A stretch of 64,000 nt of DNA from Micrasema longulum (lineage: Eukaryota > Arthropoda > Insecta > Trichoptera > Brachycentridae): NCBI GenBank assembly GCA_022494885.1, contig JAGVSM010001409.1:558001-622000 (forward strand), read 5' to 3'. Shown one piece after another: positions 10,523 to 20,924 of this stretch. The notes under the pieces were generated by a model. That model saw only the letters and a list, made by a program, of their open reading frames with translations, did not search any database and had not been told where the DNA came from. Numbering within the stretch: the first letter of the stretch is position 1; each line of letters opens with the position of its first letter. A program made the position numbers and the translations under genes.

Positions 10523-10541
10523 ATGGCGCCCCACGTTGGGC
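10523..10541 (+). other. Primer-binding-site-like sequence (tRNA-Lys type)
   Basis: 'tggcgccccacgttgggc' differs at two positions from the tRNA-Lys primer-binding sequence used by several insect LTR retrotransposons. No LTR or gag/pol is seen beside it, so this could be coincidence. Confidence 0.25.
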
Positions 10542-10559
10542 GTATTGCTAGCCAGAAAA

Positions 10560-10810
10560 AATCAACCGTATAAAAAAATATCTTTCTTACCCATAAATAC
10601 CTAACTAGTCCTAGACAATATAAAAGTTGTCTACTAGCGGACTATACAAAAAATATTATTTTATTTCATAATAAATATACATATAATGCTATTCTGAATC
10701 GACTTCATGTACTCGGTAATAACTATTTTGACGTTGCTGATATATTTAACATAAAGTATAGTTTATATAAATCAACTCTTTTTAATTATTTCAAAGATGG
10801 TGAACTGTAA
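10560..10810 (+). pseudogene. LINE C-terminal fragment (unrecognised clade)
   Basis: An ATG-less open frame reads 'KYLTSPRQYKSCLLADYTKN', then 'AILNRLHVLGNNYFDVADIF', and ends 'LYKSTLFNYFKDGEL' at a stop (10808-10810). It is too short for standard ORF calling but is clearly protein-like, with no stop for about 80 codons in AT-rich DNA. The pattern resembles the extreme C-terminus of non-LTR retrotransposon proteins, but a host-gene exon cannot be excluded. Confidence 0.45.
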
Positions 10811-11074
10811 CTTACATTTGTCAAGCTATAGTTAAGTACCACGAGTATATTAAATTTTAAAAAAAATATTGCTTTCTCTTGACTTTTTTGCTAGTTTTTG
10901 TATATTTTTATTAACATACATTAAATGTATTTTGGATTCTTATTTTTTTTTTTCTCTTTAATTTAGATTTTGTAATTGAGTATTTTTTTGTTTTATTTAA
11001 TTATGATGAAATATATGACTTACCTTTCCTTTTTTTTAAAAATAACTTTAAAAAAAAAAAATATATATTTTTTA

Positions 11075-11315
11075 CAAAGTGTTAACAATGGGCAACATTA
11101 TATGAAAATGAGGTGGGATGTCAAAAAGTGTCAATTTGAAATTAATTCTTTAAATTTCTATAATTGACTAGCTTTATCTATGGTTAGTTTGGTTTGCTTT
11201 TCGTTATGGTTTTGTAGTAAGATTTTGGATTTGTAAACAAAATAATGACGCTACGTCTCCATAGACTAACGGATCGTCATATTTTTAAATCGTGATCTTT
11301 AGAGGAACGGCAATC
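11075..11315 (+). repeat. Dispersed repeat, copy 2 (pair with 5245-5510)
   Basis: Same order of blocks as 5245-5510 with scattered substitutions. The short open frame crossing its start (10976-11167) has no family resemblance. Confidence 0.7.
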
Positions 11316-11409
11316 GATGCAAACTTCTTAAAAATCAAAAAATGTATCTATCTAAAAAAATTTATTATTCCATTCTATGAACGACAAAATTAATTGATTA
11401 CCTACCCTG

Positions 11410-11450
11410 ATATCATACAAGCGAAGCCGCGGGTACAAAGTAGTATATGA
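11410..11450 (+). repeat. RTE/Helitron-like 3' end remnant
   Basis: 'gaagccgcgggtacaaagta' matches the end typical of abundant lepidopteran repeats ('…gccgcgggt…agctagt'). Confidence 0.5.
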
Positions 11451-11690
11451 ATATACCTAGAATATGTCAATTGACCTACTATTTATTTTCTCAAACTGAG
11501 CAGTTTGGGTAGGTAGAAAGCAATTATCTTAATGCAATACGCCCGGCCTTATTTGCATATAAAATGCGTATGTATGTTAAGTGTTTAATTAGTAATTAAT
11601 GCATTATAAAAATGAAAAAAAGAAAATCAAATGTATTAAAAAATAATCATTTTTTAAAATATTATACTTTATATTTACAATGGAAGAACA

Positions 11691-12481
11691 TAGAATTAAG
11701 AATAGTCCAGAAACCGCATACGCACATCAAACAGAAGGCGACTAAACTACTCATAAATGCGTAGGTTTACGTTTTGATCCATTAGTTTCTTTGTAGACGT
11801 CGCTCAGTACGCAATTCCTGATTTGAATTCAACTACGCCGTGTTGTGTCCTTTAAAAGTGTAGAAATACTGCTAGGATCTTAAAGGAACAGAGTGGAATC
11901 ACATTTCACGTATAATTAGCAAATGAATGTGTATGTAGCAAACGCATTACGTAAAAATTGAATTATTTTTCCATCTGTCAGATTGTCAAAGAAACAAATT
12001 GAACATTTCGTTAGTGTTGCCAGGGTAGTAATTTTTTTACCCTACTTTGTTCATCTAATGAAAATTGGATCTCAGATTAAACAACCCTGTGGTGAACATT
12101 TGACTGACGTTATCTTTAAAACATAAAATATTATTTAACATGATAGAAAAATATCTGTTTTATGTAAAATAAAATTTATTTTATATTTTAAGTTCAAAAT
12201 TTATTCATTCAATTACTATTATAAAATGACCCTTTACTTATCTACTCTGTTGTGTCAATCAATGTTTCCGAGTGCACAATAAATTTTTAGAAAAATTAAC
12301 AAATAGTTTTTTTTTTACCTTACATTTGTGTTATGGTTATATTCTTCGCGATCTGGCAATATTACGCGGTGACTTAAAGTATGCGCGCGGCGAAAGTGTG
12401 TCTAAAGGTGGGGGAATTATTGGACACAGTCCGATGTATTCAAATATGATTCTACACTCCTTCTGGACTTACTTAATTCTA
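11691..12481 (+). mobile_element. 0.8-kb MITE with TA target sites, copy 1
   Basis: The terminal inverted repeats start TAGAATTAAGAATAGTCCAG and end in its inverse, bordered by TA dinucleotides. The whole element recurs in opposite orientation at 40369-41164 with the same ends and length (791 versus 796 bp), showing mobility. No transposase frame is present. The 78-codon frame at 12272-12508 runs out of the element and is not conserved. TA sites fit the Tc1/mariner superfamily, but the family is unknown. Confidence 0.8.
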
Positions 12482-13382
12482 CGGGACAGAATAGTCAACA
12501 ATCAATAGCTACAGAAATTAAACGTCACATATCATTTTGGAGGCTGTCGGCGTGGGAAAGAGAGCTATTGGGTTCTTCTTTTATAATGTTTTGACAGCGT
12601 CATCCGTCGGTTTTGCATATTGCGCGATGTTCACACACTGACCATTAAAATATAAATCATGTTTAATAAATCAAAGTAATAACGTTTTTTGTTTTGTGAT
12701 CTATTCGCATCACTGCACTGTGCGCCACCCCCGCGCCGTCGATACTTTATTTAATTTGTTATAGGTATTCCATTCCATACGTTTATTATTCAAATAATAT
12801 TAGTTTAACAATGCAACAGCTAGATGTTATAACTTTATCAATACAAATACTTGAAATGATACGAGTATTTATTATCTTTCGATCTTCGGGTACCCGTCAA
12901 GCTTTCTTAGCAAAATGTCACCGAGACATCTTATCAGGGACAACTTTCAGCAATATTGAAACAACCTGAAAACTTGAAATGTGCTGTTGTCTATATTTTA
13001 AATGAATTAAAAAGATTTTGCAATTGCTGCTATCTTAAACAAAACTTTTTTTTCAAAAGTCCTCTTCAATAGGAAAACCTGCTCTAACAAGGGCGGTACA
13101 CTGTACAGTTTTCAAAATTGAATTTACATTGTTCTAATAATATGTCACTTGAATATATTTTTAAAATTTTTTTAAGGGCATTTTTCTTCAGCCAGATTTT
13201 GATTTCTTTTTTTAAACATTTTTTGTTATGGAAACGAATATTAAATAATAGTTTGGTTTTTCCTTACATTTCTGAACAAATGTAGTGTTATAGCGAAGAA
13301 TATTGACAAATACTTCTTTTATTGTGCTTTTTGTGTTGAGAATGACAATATTCATCTCTAAATCTTGTAATAAATTTTGTAA
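12482..13382. other. AT-rich sequence without recognised feature
   Basis: No gene or repeat was identified. A GC-richer patch at 12700-12745 is unassigned. Confidence 0.5.
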
Positions 13383-13698
13383 TAAAACCAACTGGTCCAA
13401 GAAGAAGTTTGAAAATTTGAAAATTATTTTCAGGCGTTGCCTAGTATGTAAAATAATTCGATCAAATGAATCTCTTCACAACAATATAGGTTTCAGCTCT
13501 TTAACTTCACTAAAATCAACAGATGGAAAAATAAAATAAATATAGATGGTCAAACATAGACAAAATGTTGAATGTTACACAGTGTGTAATGTGGCCACTT
13601 AAACCAGCCAACGACAGGTCATAAGCCCTGTAAATGCCTAGACTCCCATATTTACTTCTCTAAAATGTTATCCACATCTGTTGTCATTTGTTACTACT
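13383..13698 (+). repeat. Family A repeat, copy
   Basis: Core and right arm only: 'caggcgttgcctagtatgta', 'ggtttcagctctttaacttc', 'acacagtgtgtaa' and 'ggtcataagccctgtaaatg'. The core is briefly open (RRCLVCKIIRSNESLHNN), as also at 34843, but the frame is not kept in other copies. Confidence 0.75.
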
Positions 13699-13810
13699 AT
13701 TTATGTTGACTTTATGGATTTGAAGTAAACATTTTTTTTAAATGACGATTTTATATTTAAAACGCATTTAAAAAAAAATAATTGGACTGTGGGAAATGTA
13801 GACGCTTTGT

Positions 13811-14320
13811 TTAAATATAACTTTTATAATTATTTTTTGTATAAAAACAAACAAACCATTGGTAGGCAAAAAGTATAGAACGCCATATCACTCTGTCTTT
13901 GCATACAGATCTCGCTTCATCTACATTCATACATCTTCTCATGCACGCACGCCGATTATTCCTACCCGTGTACTTGACATGTCCATCTTCAAGTATTTGA
14001 TGGACTTGATCGTGCCATGTCTTTCTCGGTCTTCCTCGAATTCTGCATCCATCATCATTCGCATCGCAGATCCTTTTAGCCGTTCTTTCGCTGTCCATTC
14101 GCTCTACATGTCCAAACCAACGCAGCACCCCTTTCTTGATTCTGTCGATAATGCATGTCTCAGCCTTACACACTTCACGGATGACATTTGTGCACCTATC
14201 ATACATCGTTTTACCACACATTCACCTAAGGGATCGCATGTAGACAGCATTTAACCTACTTTCAAAATTATTTTTACAATTCCGTACTTCGCTTCCATAC
14301 ATAAGAGTTGGCACTAGAAC
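13811..14320 (-). pseudogene. RTE-like LINE C-terminal fragment
   Basis: On the minus strand, 14320 downwards reads 'VPTLMYGSEVRNCKNNFESR', 'LNAVYMRSLR', an in-frame TGA, then 'MCGKTMYDRCTNVIREVCKAE'. 'GVLRWFGHVERMDSERTAKR' and 'GRPRKTWHDQV' follow. This block order is diagnostic of the region after the reverse transcriptase domain in RTE-like LINEs that are abundant in Lepidoptera. The stop and missing catalytic part show a dead, 5'-truncated copy. The long plus-strand frame at 13859-14254 is its antisense shadow. Confidence 0.88.
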
Positions 14321-14379
14321 TCCACTGTGAACTAAAAAAAATAAAAACAATGATTAATTAAAGAATTAAAAATTAACAC

Positions 14380-14590
14380 TATACAATGAAGAGAGGAGAG
14401 GGGATGGGAAGGAAAGAAGAAGGATAAAGTAACAATTTAAATATTTAGATAGTGACATTTTAATTTGACTTAAATGTAAATAAAGAATGGGCGTCTCTAA
14501 CATTAGTGGGTAGATTATTCCACAGTCGAGCGGTTATTACTGTGAAAGAGGAGGCAAGAGAATTAGAGCAATGACAGGGTATTTTTTTTT
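14380..14590 (-). pseudogene. Short LINE C-terminal fragment
   Basis: Minus-strand translation gives 'VITARLWNNLPTNVRDAHSL' followed by 'FTFKSN' and a stop. The same 'ARLWNxLP…FK' ending is seen at 49320-49080. It is typical of jockey/CR1-like LINE proteins. Confidence 0.6.
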
Positions 14591-14609
14591 ACATTTACAT
14601 TTTTTTTTT

Positions 14610-14772
14610 TGCACCACAACAGGCCAGGAGGCCTAATTACAGTGGTGAATTACATCACAGATCACCCAGGCTTGAGAAAAATCACATTTTAATGTTTGTG
14701 TTCTCACCGGGAATCGAACCCGGAACCTTCCGTGCGTGAGTCAACCACTACACCACGGAGGGTTCTCGGGAG
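14610..14772 (-). repeat. tRNA-derived SINE (SINE-2)
   Basis: On the minus strand an A box-like 'tggtgtagtggttgactcac' and a B box 'gggttcgattccc' 40 bp downstream form a tRNA-like head. A body with 'caggcctcctggcctgttgt'-type sequence and an A-rich tail follow. A related body without head lies at 25160-25285 on the same strand. Confidence 0.75.
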
Positions 14773-15239
14773 GGTAAAAGGGTTCTCTCGTTACTAGAAC
14801 GAAGAGATAGTCCGTGTTCTAACATTTGTAATGATGAATTCATTAATTCATCATTGATGATGACGTAAGTTGGACTTCATTCTTCAGCACCTTTTGGGGG
14901 AAGGTATGCCATCATCACGAGTGGAAGTAGTGAACTTTCTGAATTTTCTGGTTCTGCTGATTGTCATGTTTAATATTTTCGACTCAACCCCCCCCGCAGT
15001 GATGCTGGTGAAAATAATAGATTTATATCGCGGGAGTTCTCAATGGTTCCAAACAGGATTGTTTATGGTTTCATAATTGCACTTAAGTTACACACACGAC
15101 ACGAATTAATTACTAAAACAAACAAGCACAGAAAATCTTACGCATTTACACTCACGTCACGGAGTATGATAAGTAAGTGAGAACAATATTTTTTGGTATT
15201 ATCTTTGGCTCTACCCGACCGAGTCTCTCCAGGGTATGC

Positions 15240-15705
15240 TTGGCTACAACAGTTAAGAGACTAAAAGGAATGTGTATTTTATTGAACATTTTTATCGATT
15301 GTTGCGCGGTTTGATCGATAATTCTGAGATTATGATGAGCATTGGTTTGTATGTTCCTGATAATTACCTAAGACAGCGTCAGCATAGATTGTTTCATATT
15401 CCGATATACAGGGCCAACGTGCCGATGGTTATGCCGGTTGGAAGAGCTACCGCTATGCTGAACAACATCGTTCTGGATGTTGATCTGTTCCATGTATGCG
15501 AAGGGGTTTTCCGGAGCAGGATTCTCCTACTATTTTGACAAGAGTCTCTTTATGTATTTTTTGTCTGTTTATTATATGTACGTCTTAAATTTTTAGTTTG
15601 CAATGTATGTATTATCTGTTTATTATATGTATGTCTTAAATTTTTAGTTTACAATGTATGTATTATTTCAAATAAATTAATTGAAGTGAATTGAAAAAAA
15701 ACAAA
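15240..15705 (+). pseudogene. LINE 3' end with duplicated 3' UTR unit
   Basis: Codons from about 15272 encode 'LLRGLIDNSEIMMSIGLYVP', 'YLRQRQHRLFHIPIYRANVP' and 'MLNNIVLDVDLFHV', the C-terminal region of a jockey/CR1-like LINE protein. A stop lies at 15536. The 3' UTR has a 51-bp tandem duplication (15562-15668), then AATAAATTAATT and a short A run, which marks the retrotransposed tail. The copy is 5'-truncated. Confidence 0.75.
15562..15668 (+). repeat. 51-bp tandem duplication
   Basis: Two copies of 'ctgtttattatatgta…cttaaatttttagttt' with period 51. Confidence 0.85.
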
Positions 15706-15974
15706 CGCGTTGTGACAAATCCCGAAATCACGCGCCCGGCTCGCTTGTGGTTGGCTAGAACGCCTGAAACACCCCCCCCGCGCGTAAATGTCTGTTTAAA
15801 TTTCAAACATCAAAAAATTTAAAAATAAATATAAATTAGAAAACATGCTGGTGATAATAATAAAAATTGAATCATAAATATAAATTAGAGAATATACCAT
15901 TATTAATTAGAAAATAAAACATTAATGTAAATTTGAAAACATACCGATAATAATAAAAATTGAAGCATAAATAA

Positions 15975-16140
15975 GCACACTGTGTAACATTCACCATTCT
16001 GCCCATATTTAAAAATCTATATTCTTTCAATTATTTTCTCTGTTGATGTCTGTGAAGTCAAAGAGCTGAAACCTTTATTTATGCGGGTGAGTTTCGTCTA
16101 GTTGAATTATTTCACTACATGTTAGACAACGATATTCTTG
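15975..16140 (-). repeat. Family A repeat, partial minus-strand copy
   Basis: 'cactgtgtaacattcaccat' and 'aagagctgaaacctttattt' show the core in reverse orientation. It is truncated against an RTE/Helitron-like repeat at about 16140. Confidence 0.7.
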
Positions 16141-16300
16141 TCGGATTCAACCCTGGTAGGTCGATGAACAAAAGATTTATGCTTCTAACTTTTTTATACA
16201 GATTCGATTGAAAATTTTAATATTTACAAACACGCGCAACGCAAAGATCTACATTCCGCTGAAAACCGCACGTAAATCGGTTAAGCCGCAAAAGATAAGG
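16140..16300 (+). repeat. Lepidopteran RTE/Helitron-like repeat, copy 1
   Basis: 'aaccctggtaggtcgatgaa', 'atttatgcttctaacttttt' and 'aacgcaaagatctacatt' recur reverse-complemented at 31990-32210. The phrase 'gcacgtaaatcggttaagcc' corresponds to the 'aaacggctaaaccgagttac' signature of a common moth repeat. Confidence 0.65.
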
Positions 16301-16438
16301 TCTAATAATGTTATGTCTCGTCTGGTTAGTGCGGTCACCATGAGTATTGTATGATTTGTTTTTTTTTGTAACATTGAGTTTTCCTTTTTATTATGGCATT
16401 CTTTTTTTGTTCCTACTCATCTGTTTTATTTTAAACTA

Positions 16439-16569
16439 ATACCCGTATGCAGAGACAAACCTTAAGGTGAGGAAAGTACATTCTATTGTCTTCACCTTCG
16501 GGTTATTTTCTGCATTTGAAATTAGAATGTGCTTTCCTCACCTTAAGTTTTGTCTCTGCATACAGGTAT
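16439..16569. mobile_element. Small hairpin MITE (131 bp)
   Basis: Arms of about 45 bp match as inverted copies (ATACCCGTATGCAGAGACAA… against ATACCTGTATGCAGAGACAA…), with a 40-nt loop. The ends lie next to AT/TA bases. No coding capacity. Confidence 0.75.
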
Positions 16570-17315
16570 AACTATGCTATTTTTGTAAATGTCCCTTGGA
16601 CGTAAATGTGAAATGAAATAATAAAAAAAACATGTGACTAAAAATAGTATCCTTTTATTTTCTTAATGTCTTGATATTGAATTAAGATTAGAGGCCTTGA
16701 AATGGCTTTTTGTGCCCGGAATAACTTGAGTTATTTTGGTACAAAATAAAAAAAACAGAGGAATAACAAAGTAAATAAAAACATGCCAGTCACGTTAAGG
16801 ATTATTGCATTGTCCCTCGAGAAAGGTATTCTGAAAACAACCATTAATATATGTTGCGTAAAATCGATCATCTGTCATTAAGACAAAGTATCAAGTATCT
16901 AACTTAGGTACTTAAAAAAACACTTAAGAATAGGGAGATATCACATACTTCGAATACCGATAAAAATATGTGAAATAGTTTTAGGAAAATTAATTGAATT
17001 TTCGAAATTAATACGGATATCGTAAAAAAATGTTTTGATGCATAATTTTTTAAATAAAATTATTCGAAAATATGTCTCGACGAAAACGCGAAATGTTTGG
17101 CCTTGACAATTGTGACGTCAAGATTCGTGACGACGTTCTATTTAAATTTAAAACGGCCAAAAACAAAGGTCACCATTTAGCCGATTCGCGACGTATTAGG
17201 GGTGTGGTTAGTGCAATAAATCGTTTTCGCGTGAATTTAAAATGATAAATTTAAAATGACTTTTCATGCGACAAATAAGTACAAAAAAAAAATACTTGAT
17301 AGTATTTAATAGACC

Positions 17316-17690
17316 CTTCAACAATATTTTGAGTTTGTCCAAATTTTTGTAGATAAGGACTGGATTCAACTCCCCGGGGAGCTGTTTATATTAACATATT
17401 ACAACAGAGATGAAGAACAATTAAGAGAAGGTAATATAATTAAATTAGACGAATCTCACCCGCATAAATAAAGGTTTCAGCTCTTTAACTTCACGAACAT
17501 CAATAGATGAAAGAATTTAAGGAATATAGATGTTCAAATATAGGCAGAATGGTGAATGTTACACAGTGCGTAAAGTGGCCACTTAAACCAGCCATTGACA
17601 GGTCATAAGCCTTGTAGATGCCTGGACTTCTATATTACCTTCTCTTAAATGTTCTTCATCTCTGTTGTAATATTTTAATAGACCCTTCTT
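17316..17690 (+). repeat. Family A repeat, near-complete short copy
   Basis: Head at 17316, a left arm 'tattacaacagagatgaaga' at 17397 and its inverse at about 17632-17680. This shows the basic element: head, inverted arms and core. Confidence 0.8.
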
Positions 17691-18034
17691 TATTTATAAT
17701 TGCGCAGAAAAGTGATATTTCCCTATTGTTGTATAAGATAGTGTTCAAATTAAATTGTCATCGACTGTTTTCAGGACAAAGGCTTCAAAGCAAAATATAG
17801 AAAAAGGTTGTCCTGAAAACTAGATATTTAATATGTGTTATGAAATCGCTCAACTTTCTAACGTATAGTATTTCTAAAAAAAACAGTAGAATTCACACTG
17901 TCAGTTTTCTTTGTAGTTTATTTTGTACTCTCAATGAATAATAAAAAACAAACAAATATTTTGTAGTGTCCTTGCCACGAGTTTTCCAGTAAGGACACAT
18001 GTTTTTATTTTTAACAAACGAAATATTAGCGTTA

Positions 18035-18150
18035 TTATGATTTCCCGACTATTTCATTTTGAGGGCCATTTTAAAAAAGTTGTAAATACCGACTATTGAA
18101 AAATGGGAATTAAGATGTGGTAGAGTGGGGTTCGAACATCGAACATATGA
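18035..18150 (-). repeat. tRNA-derived SINE (SINE-3), diverged copy
   Basis: 'attatgatttcccgactatt', 'tgagggccattttaaaaaag' and 'gaaaaatgggaattaag' match the body of the SINE-3 copies at 37440, 48790 and 50325. The B box area is damaged. Confidence 0.6.
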
Positions 18151-18540
18151 TTTTTTTTCATTATTTATTTATTTATGCTTTATTGAGTTAGTTCATAACA
18201 TCTTAAAAAAAATATTATGACATTACGTTTTTATCAAAATTTGATATATTTTAATGCTTTCTTTTTCTTTTGTTGTTTCAGGTAACTCATAGTACAGCTT
18301 CAATCCCCAAGACAATGAGTTTTAAACTCGGTTTTTCTCCTCATTAGTAATGTTATTTTTTTTATCCCTAGTTTCATATGTATGACATTGTTGGTAATTT
18401 ATTAATTTAAAAAAAATATATTTATTCCCTTAAATATTTTGTGTATAAAAATTGATACATTGTTGCTTTACTGTGAGTAAGCCGATTGATCGTTTTATTA
18501 TTCCGTGTCCGGGCGAATAAATAATACAATTCTGAGTGTA
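18151..18540. other. AT-rich sequence without recognised feature
   Basis: No coding potential and no recognised repeat. Confidence 0.5.
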
Positions 18541-18650
18541 AAATCAGGGGTGGGCTGCCAATTTTTTGACGAGTGGCTCGCGGGGGGAGGTAGTTGGGCG
18601 GGGCGGGTTCGCGAGATGGGTGGGGGAAGGGGGACGGGGAAGGTGTATAA
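18541..18650. other. GC-rich patch with hAT-like start
   Basis: The patch is G-rich on the plus strand and sharply different from its surroundings. It begins 'caggggtgggctgccaattt', which resembles the 'CAGGGGTGGGCAAAC' ends of some hAT elements. No matching opposite end was found. Confidence 0.3.
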
Positions 18651-18669
18651 TTTTGTTCTAACTATCCAA

Positions 18670-19470
18670 AACACTAATACATCGATACATCCTACGTACA
18701 ACTGTGTAACTGAAAAAAATCAATTTTACGGGAGAGCGTTCTAAAGATTAAAAAAAAATCAACTCGTGATATTTCGCTGTTCTTACGTAGTAAAGCTGTG
18801 AAATTTGGCATAACGGTTTTAATTGAGTTATTTAATAAAATAAAAAATAAATGTGCTTTCTGAGATCACTAGTTTTTGTTTTATCACACATACACACTTA
18901 TACTTTGCTACGTAACCTGTCATAAATACTGTGAGTCGCTGATACAGGCTTATTCAATGGGATTCATTGAAATTTTTCACGATTATCTGCCTAGTTACAT
19001 AGTTTTACTCTGTACTTAATTTGATATCTTCCCCTAAAATGTTCACTCCCACAGCTTTTACCAAAAAATCATAATGAAATATGGTCTTATATTTGTTTAT
19101 GTATCGCTGTCACAACATTAATATTAGGTCATTTTCATCATTTTGATTAGTATACCTGTGTTTTTAATTTTTTTGACGGAGCCTGTGCGGATTCTCTCGC
19201 TGTCCGAAGTAGAACTGAGCGACGGGCAGATCTCCGTCGCCCGCGGCGCATTACCCCCGCGTAATAATCTGTAGCTGACACATACCTAATTATTCCTCAG
19301 ATTTTATTTTAGATATATGCAGTTAAACATTTATAAGTTTTAAAAAAAACATGTCTTATGATTTTTTTATTTTTTTAAATATTCCATATTAAAGTTTCAA
19401 AAATGCAACAGTCGTATAACCGTGGTTGAGGCACTTACACAGTTGTACGTAGGATGTGTCGATATGTATA
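18670..19470. mobile_element. 0.8-kb element bounded by 33-bp inverted repeats (tentative)
   Basis: 18676-18710 (cgatacatcctacgtacaac…) matches the inverse of about 19435-19468 (…gttgtacgtaggatgtgtcg). The enclosed sequence has no open frame. A GC-rich block at 19175-19260 lies inside. Target duplication was not identified. Confidence 0.5.
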
Positions 19471-19854
19471 TCAAACGACAAAATATAGATGTGACTTGAT
19501 TTTTTATGTAGAAAATGATTTAATTAAAGAAATCAAATAATTAATATTAGTTGCAAATGTACTTACCTACCTCGGATTTCAAGAGTGAAGTGTCCCAAGA
19601 TTGGCGCAAAAATTTCATGTTGATTAAAAATGTTTTACTATATTATGACAATAAAACAGTGACCAATTACGGTAAAGGGAAGAAAAATGTACTCGTGTGA
19701 AGCAAGACGGATAATCGTTCAAAAAATCGTAAAAAAATTTGCGTTGAATATCTAAGAACATATGGAAGCAATATAGTGTATTTTTTTATTTTTATTTTAT
19801 TTATTTTTTATTTTCTTTCTTTATTATAGTGTATTATCAAACATCGGCGTTTTA

Positions 19855-20283
19855 GGCTCTTCGCCCACTAGGCAGCAAATTTTGCCCGACGCCGACGGCC
19901 AGTCCGAGTTAAAGTGGAAGATATTTTTCTATACGTTTTATCTCGTAAGAAACGCAAACCAAAAAGAAGACATTGGATTCATCCTTTATTTGAAAGGGTT
20001 CATTTCAAAATTATTTTATGGATCTTCTGTATTGAAAGTCATTGCGAATTCGTTTCACAAAGTACATCTGGCTGGTCCGACAAGTGCGCACAAGACTGAG
20101 GCAGCCACATACATTTGCTTTGTCTCGTTCTGGCTGTGGGCAGCCAGTTGGCTGCCGTGCAGTCGAATGCGTTCTCATGGCTGCCGCAGCCAGGAAATCT
20201 TGGCTGCCTAGTGTGCGGTATCCAATAAGCCGTCATATGTAGTATTGGCTGCCGCAACCTGGCTGCCCAGAGGGCGGGGAGCC
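19855..20283 (+). mobile_element. Harbinger-like element with TTA target duplication
   Basis: TTA (19852-19854 and 20284-20286) flanks a 429-bp element whose ends, GGCTCTTCGCCCACTAGGCAGC and an imperfect inverse (…GGCTGCCCAGAGGGCGGGGAGCC), are imperfect inverted repeats. Three-base TTA/TAA duplications are the hallmark of PIF/Harbinger. Inside, 19914-20099 encodes 'RKKRKPKRRHWIHPLFER', which fits the N-terminus of Harbinger transposases (basic run, then W-x-H/R-P). The frame is cut soon after, so this is an internally deleted copy. Subterminal 'ggctgcc/ggcagcc' units are clustered at 20100-20275. Confidence 0.72.
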
Positions 20284-20325
20284 TTAAAGCATTGTTAGGC
20301 GATTGCAGGCAATCGTTACACTATA

Positions 20326-20658
20326 CAGGTGTTCTTCAAACCCTATCACATCTGAAACCACGATGATCAGTATGAGCAAGAAGACATGTTGGCACATTAA
20401 AATATTTTTTTAGAACGAATAAAATCTTAAAAAATAAAACATCAAAAAAAGCAAATGGTTGCTTACTTTTGCAGGGGTGAAACGAGGAGGGGGAAGGGGG
20501 GAGTCTGACACTGCGCCGCGCCCCCCTCACTTCTCCCCTGCAGAAGTAAGCAACCATTTGTTTTTTAAATATTTTTTTTTTTTAAATATGCTATTATATC
20601 TTCTTGCCTATAGTGATCATCATAGTTTCGGATGTGACAGGGTTTAAAGAACACCCCG
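20326..20658. mobile_element. Foldback MITE with TATA target duplication
   Basis: TATA (20322-20325 and 20659-20662) flanks a 333-bp palindrome. The arms are about 140 bp (CAGGTGTTCTTCAAACCC… against the inverse of …GGGTTTAAAGAACACCCCG; also 'aaatggttgcttacttt/ctgcagg' in both). The centre is a G/C-rich purine tract. Two antisense open frames across it are products of the palindrome. Confidence 0.8.
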
Positions 20659-20854
20659 TATAGACAAAAAGCGGATAAGTCTCTTTTATTGCGCATCCCT
20701 AATAAATATATTTCTCGAGAAATTTCAAATGGCAACAAAATTTCATGTATCATAATTCATTTAAACCATCCACTGAAATTGCATTATGTACTGATTTAAT
20801 CTGAGAATATTAATTTTTCTTAATTTAACAGGTCAAATTTAACAAAACCCCCTG

Positions 20855-20920
20855 TAGCCTACCTCTGTGTGAAATAGAACCAGAACCCTAGACGAGTGTT
20901 TTCTATTCAATTGCTATGAT
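20855..20920 (+). repeat. Degenerate repeat related to 7160-7300
   Basis: 'gtgtgaaatagaaccagaac' and 'gacgagtgttttctattcaa' match the earlier copy. Confidence 0.4.
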
Positions 20921-20924
20921 TAGT

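Noticed and set aside
10523..10541. A complete LTR retrotransposon starting at the primer-binding-like site
   Set aside because: No gag/pol frame or paired LTR follows, and the next coding-like segment resembles a LINE.
12272..12508. 78-codon frame in the 0.8-kb MITE
   Set aside because: It runs past the element end and is not kept in the second copy at 40369-41164.
13303..13539. Cys-containing core of family A as a gene
   Set aside because: The frame is broken in most copies. Similarity between two copies is explained by shared repeat DNA.
13859..14254. 131-codon plus-strand open frame
   Set aside because: It is the antisense of the RTE-like LINE fragment (GVLRWFGHVERM…GRPRKTW) on the minus strand.
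20336..20753. Overlapping frames on both strands around 20.3-20.7 kb
   Set aside because: They are produced by a palindromic MITE and mirror each other.
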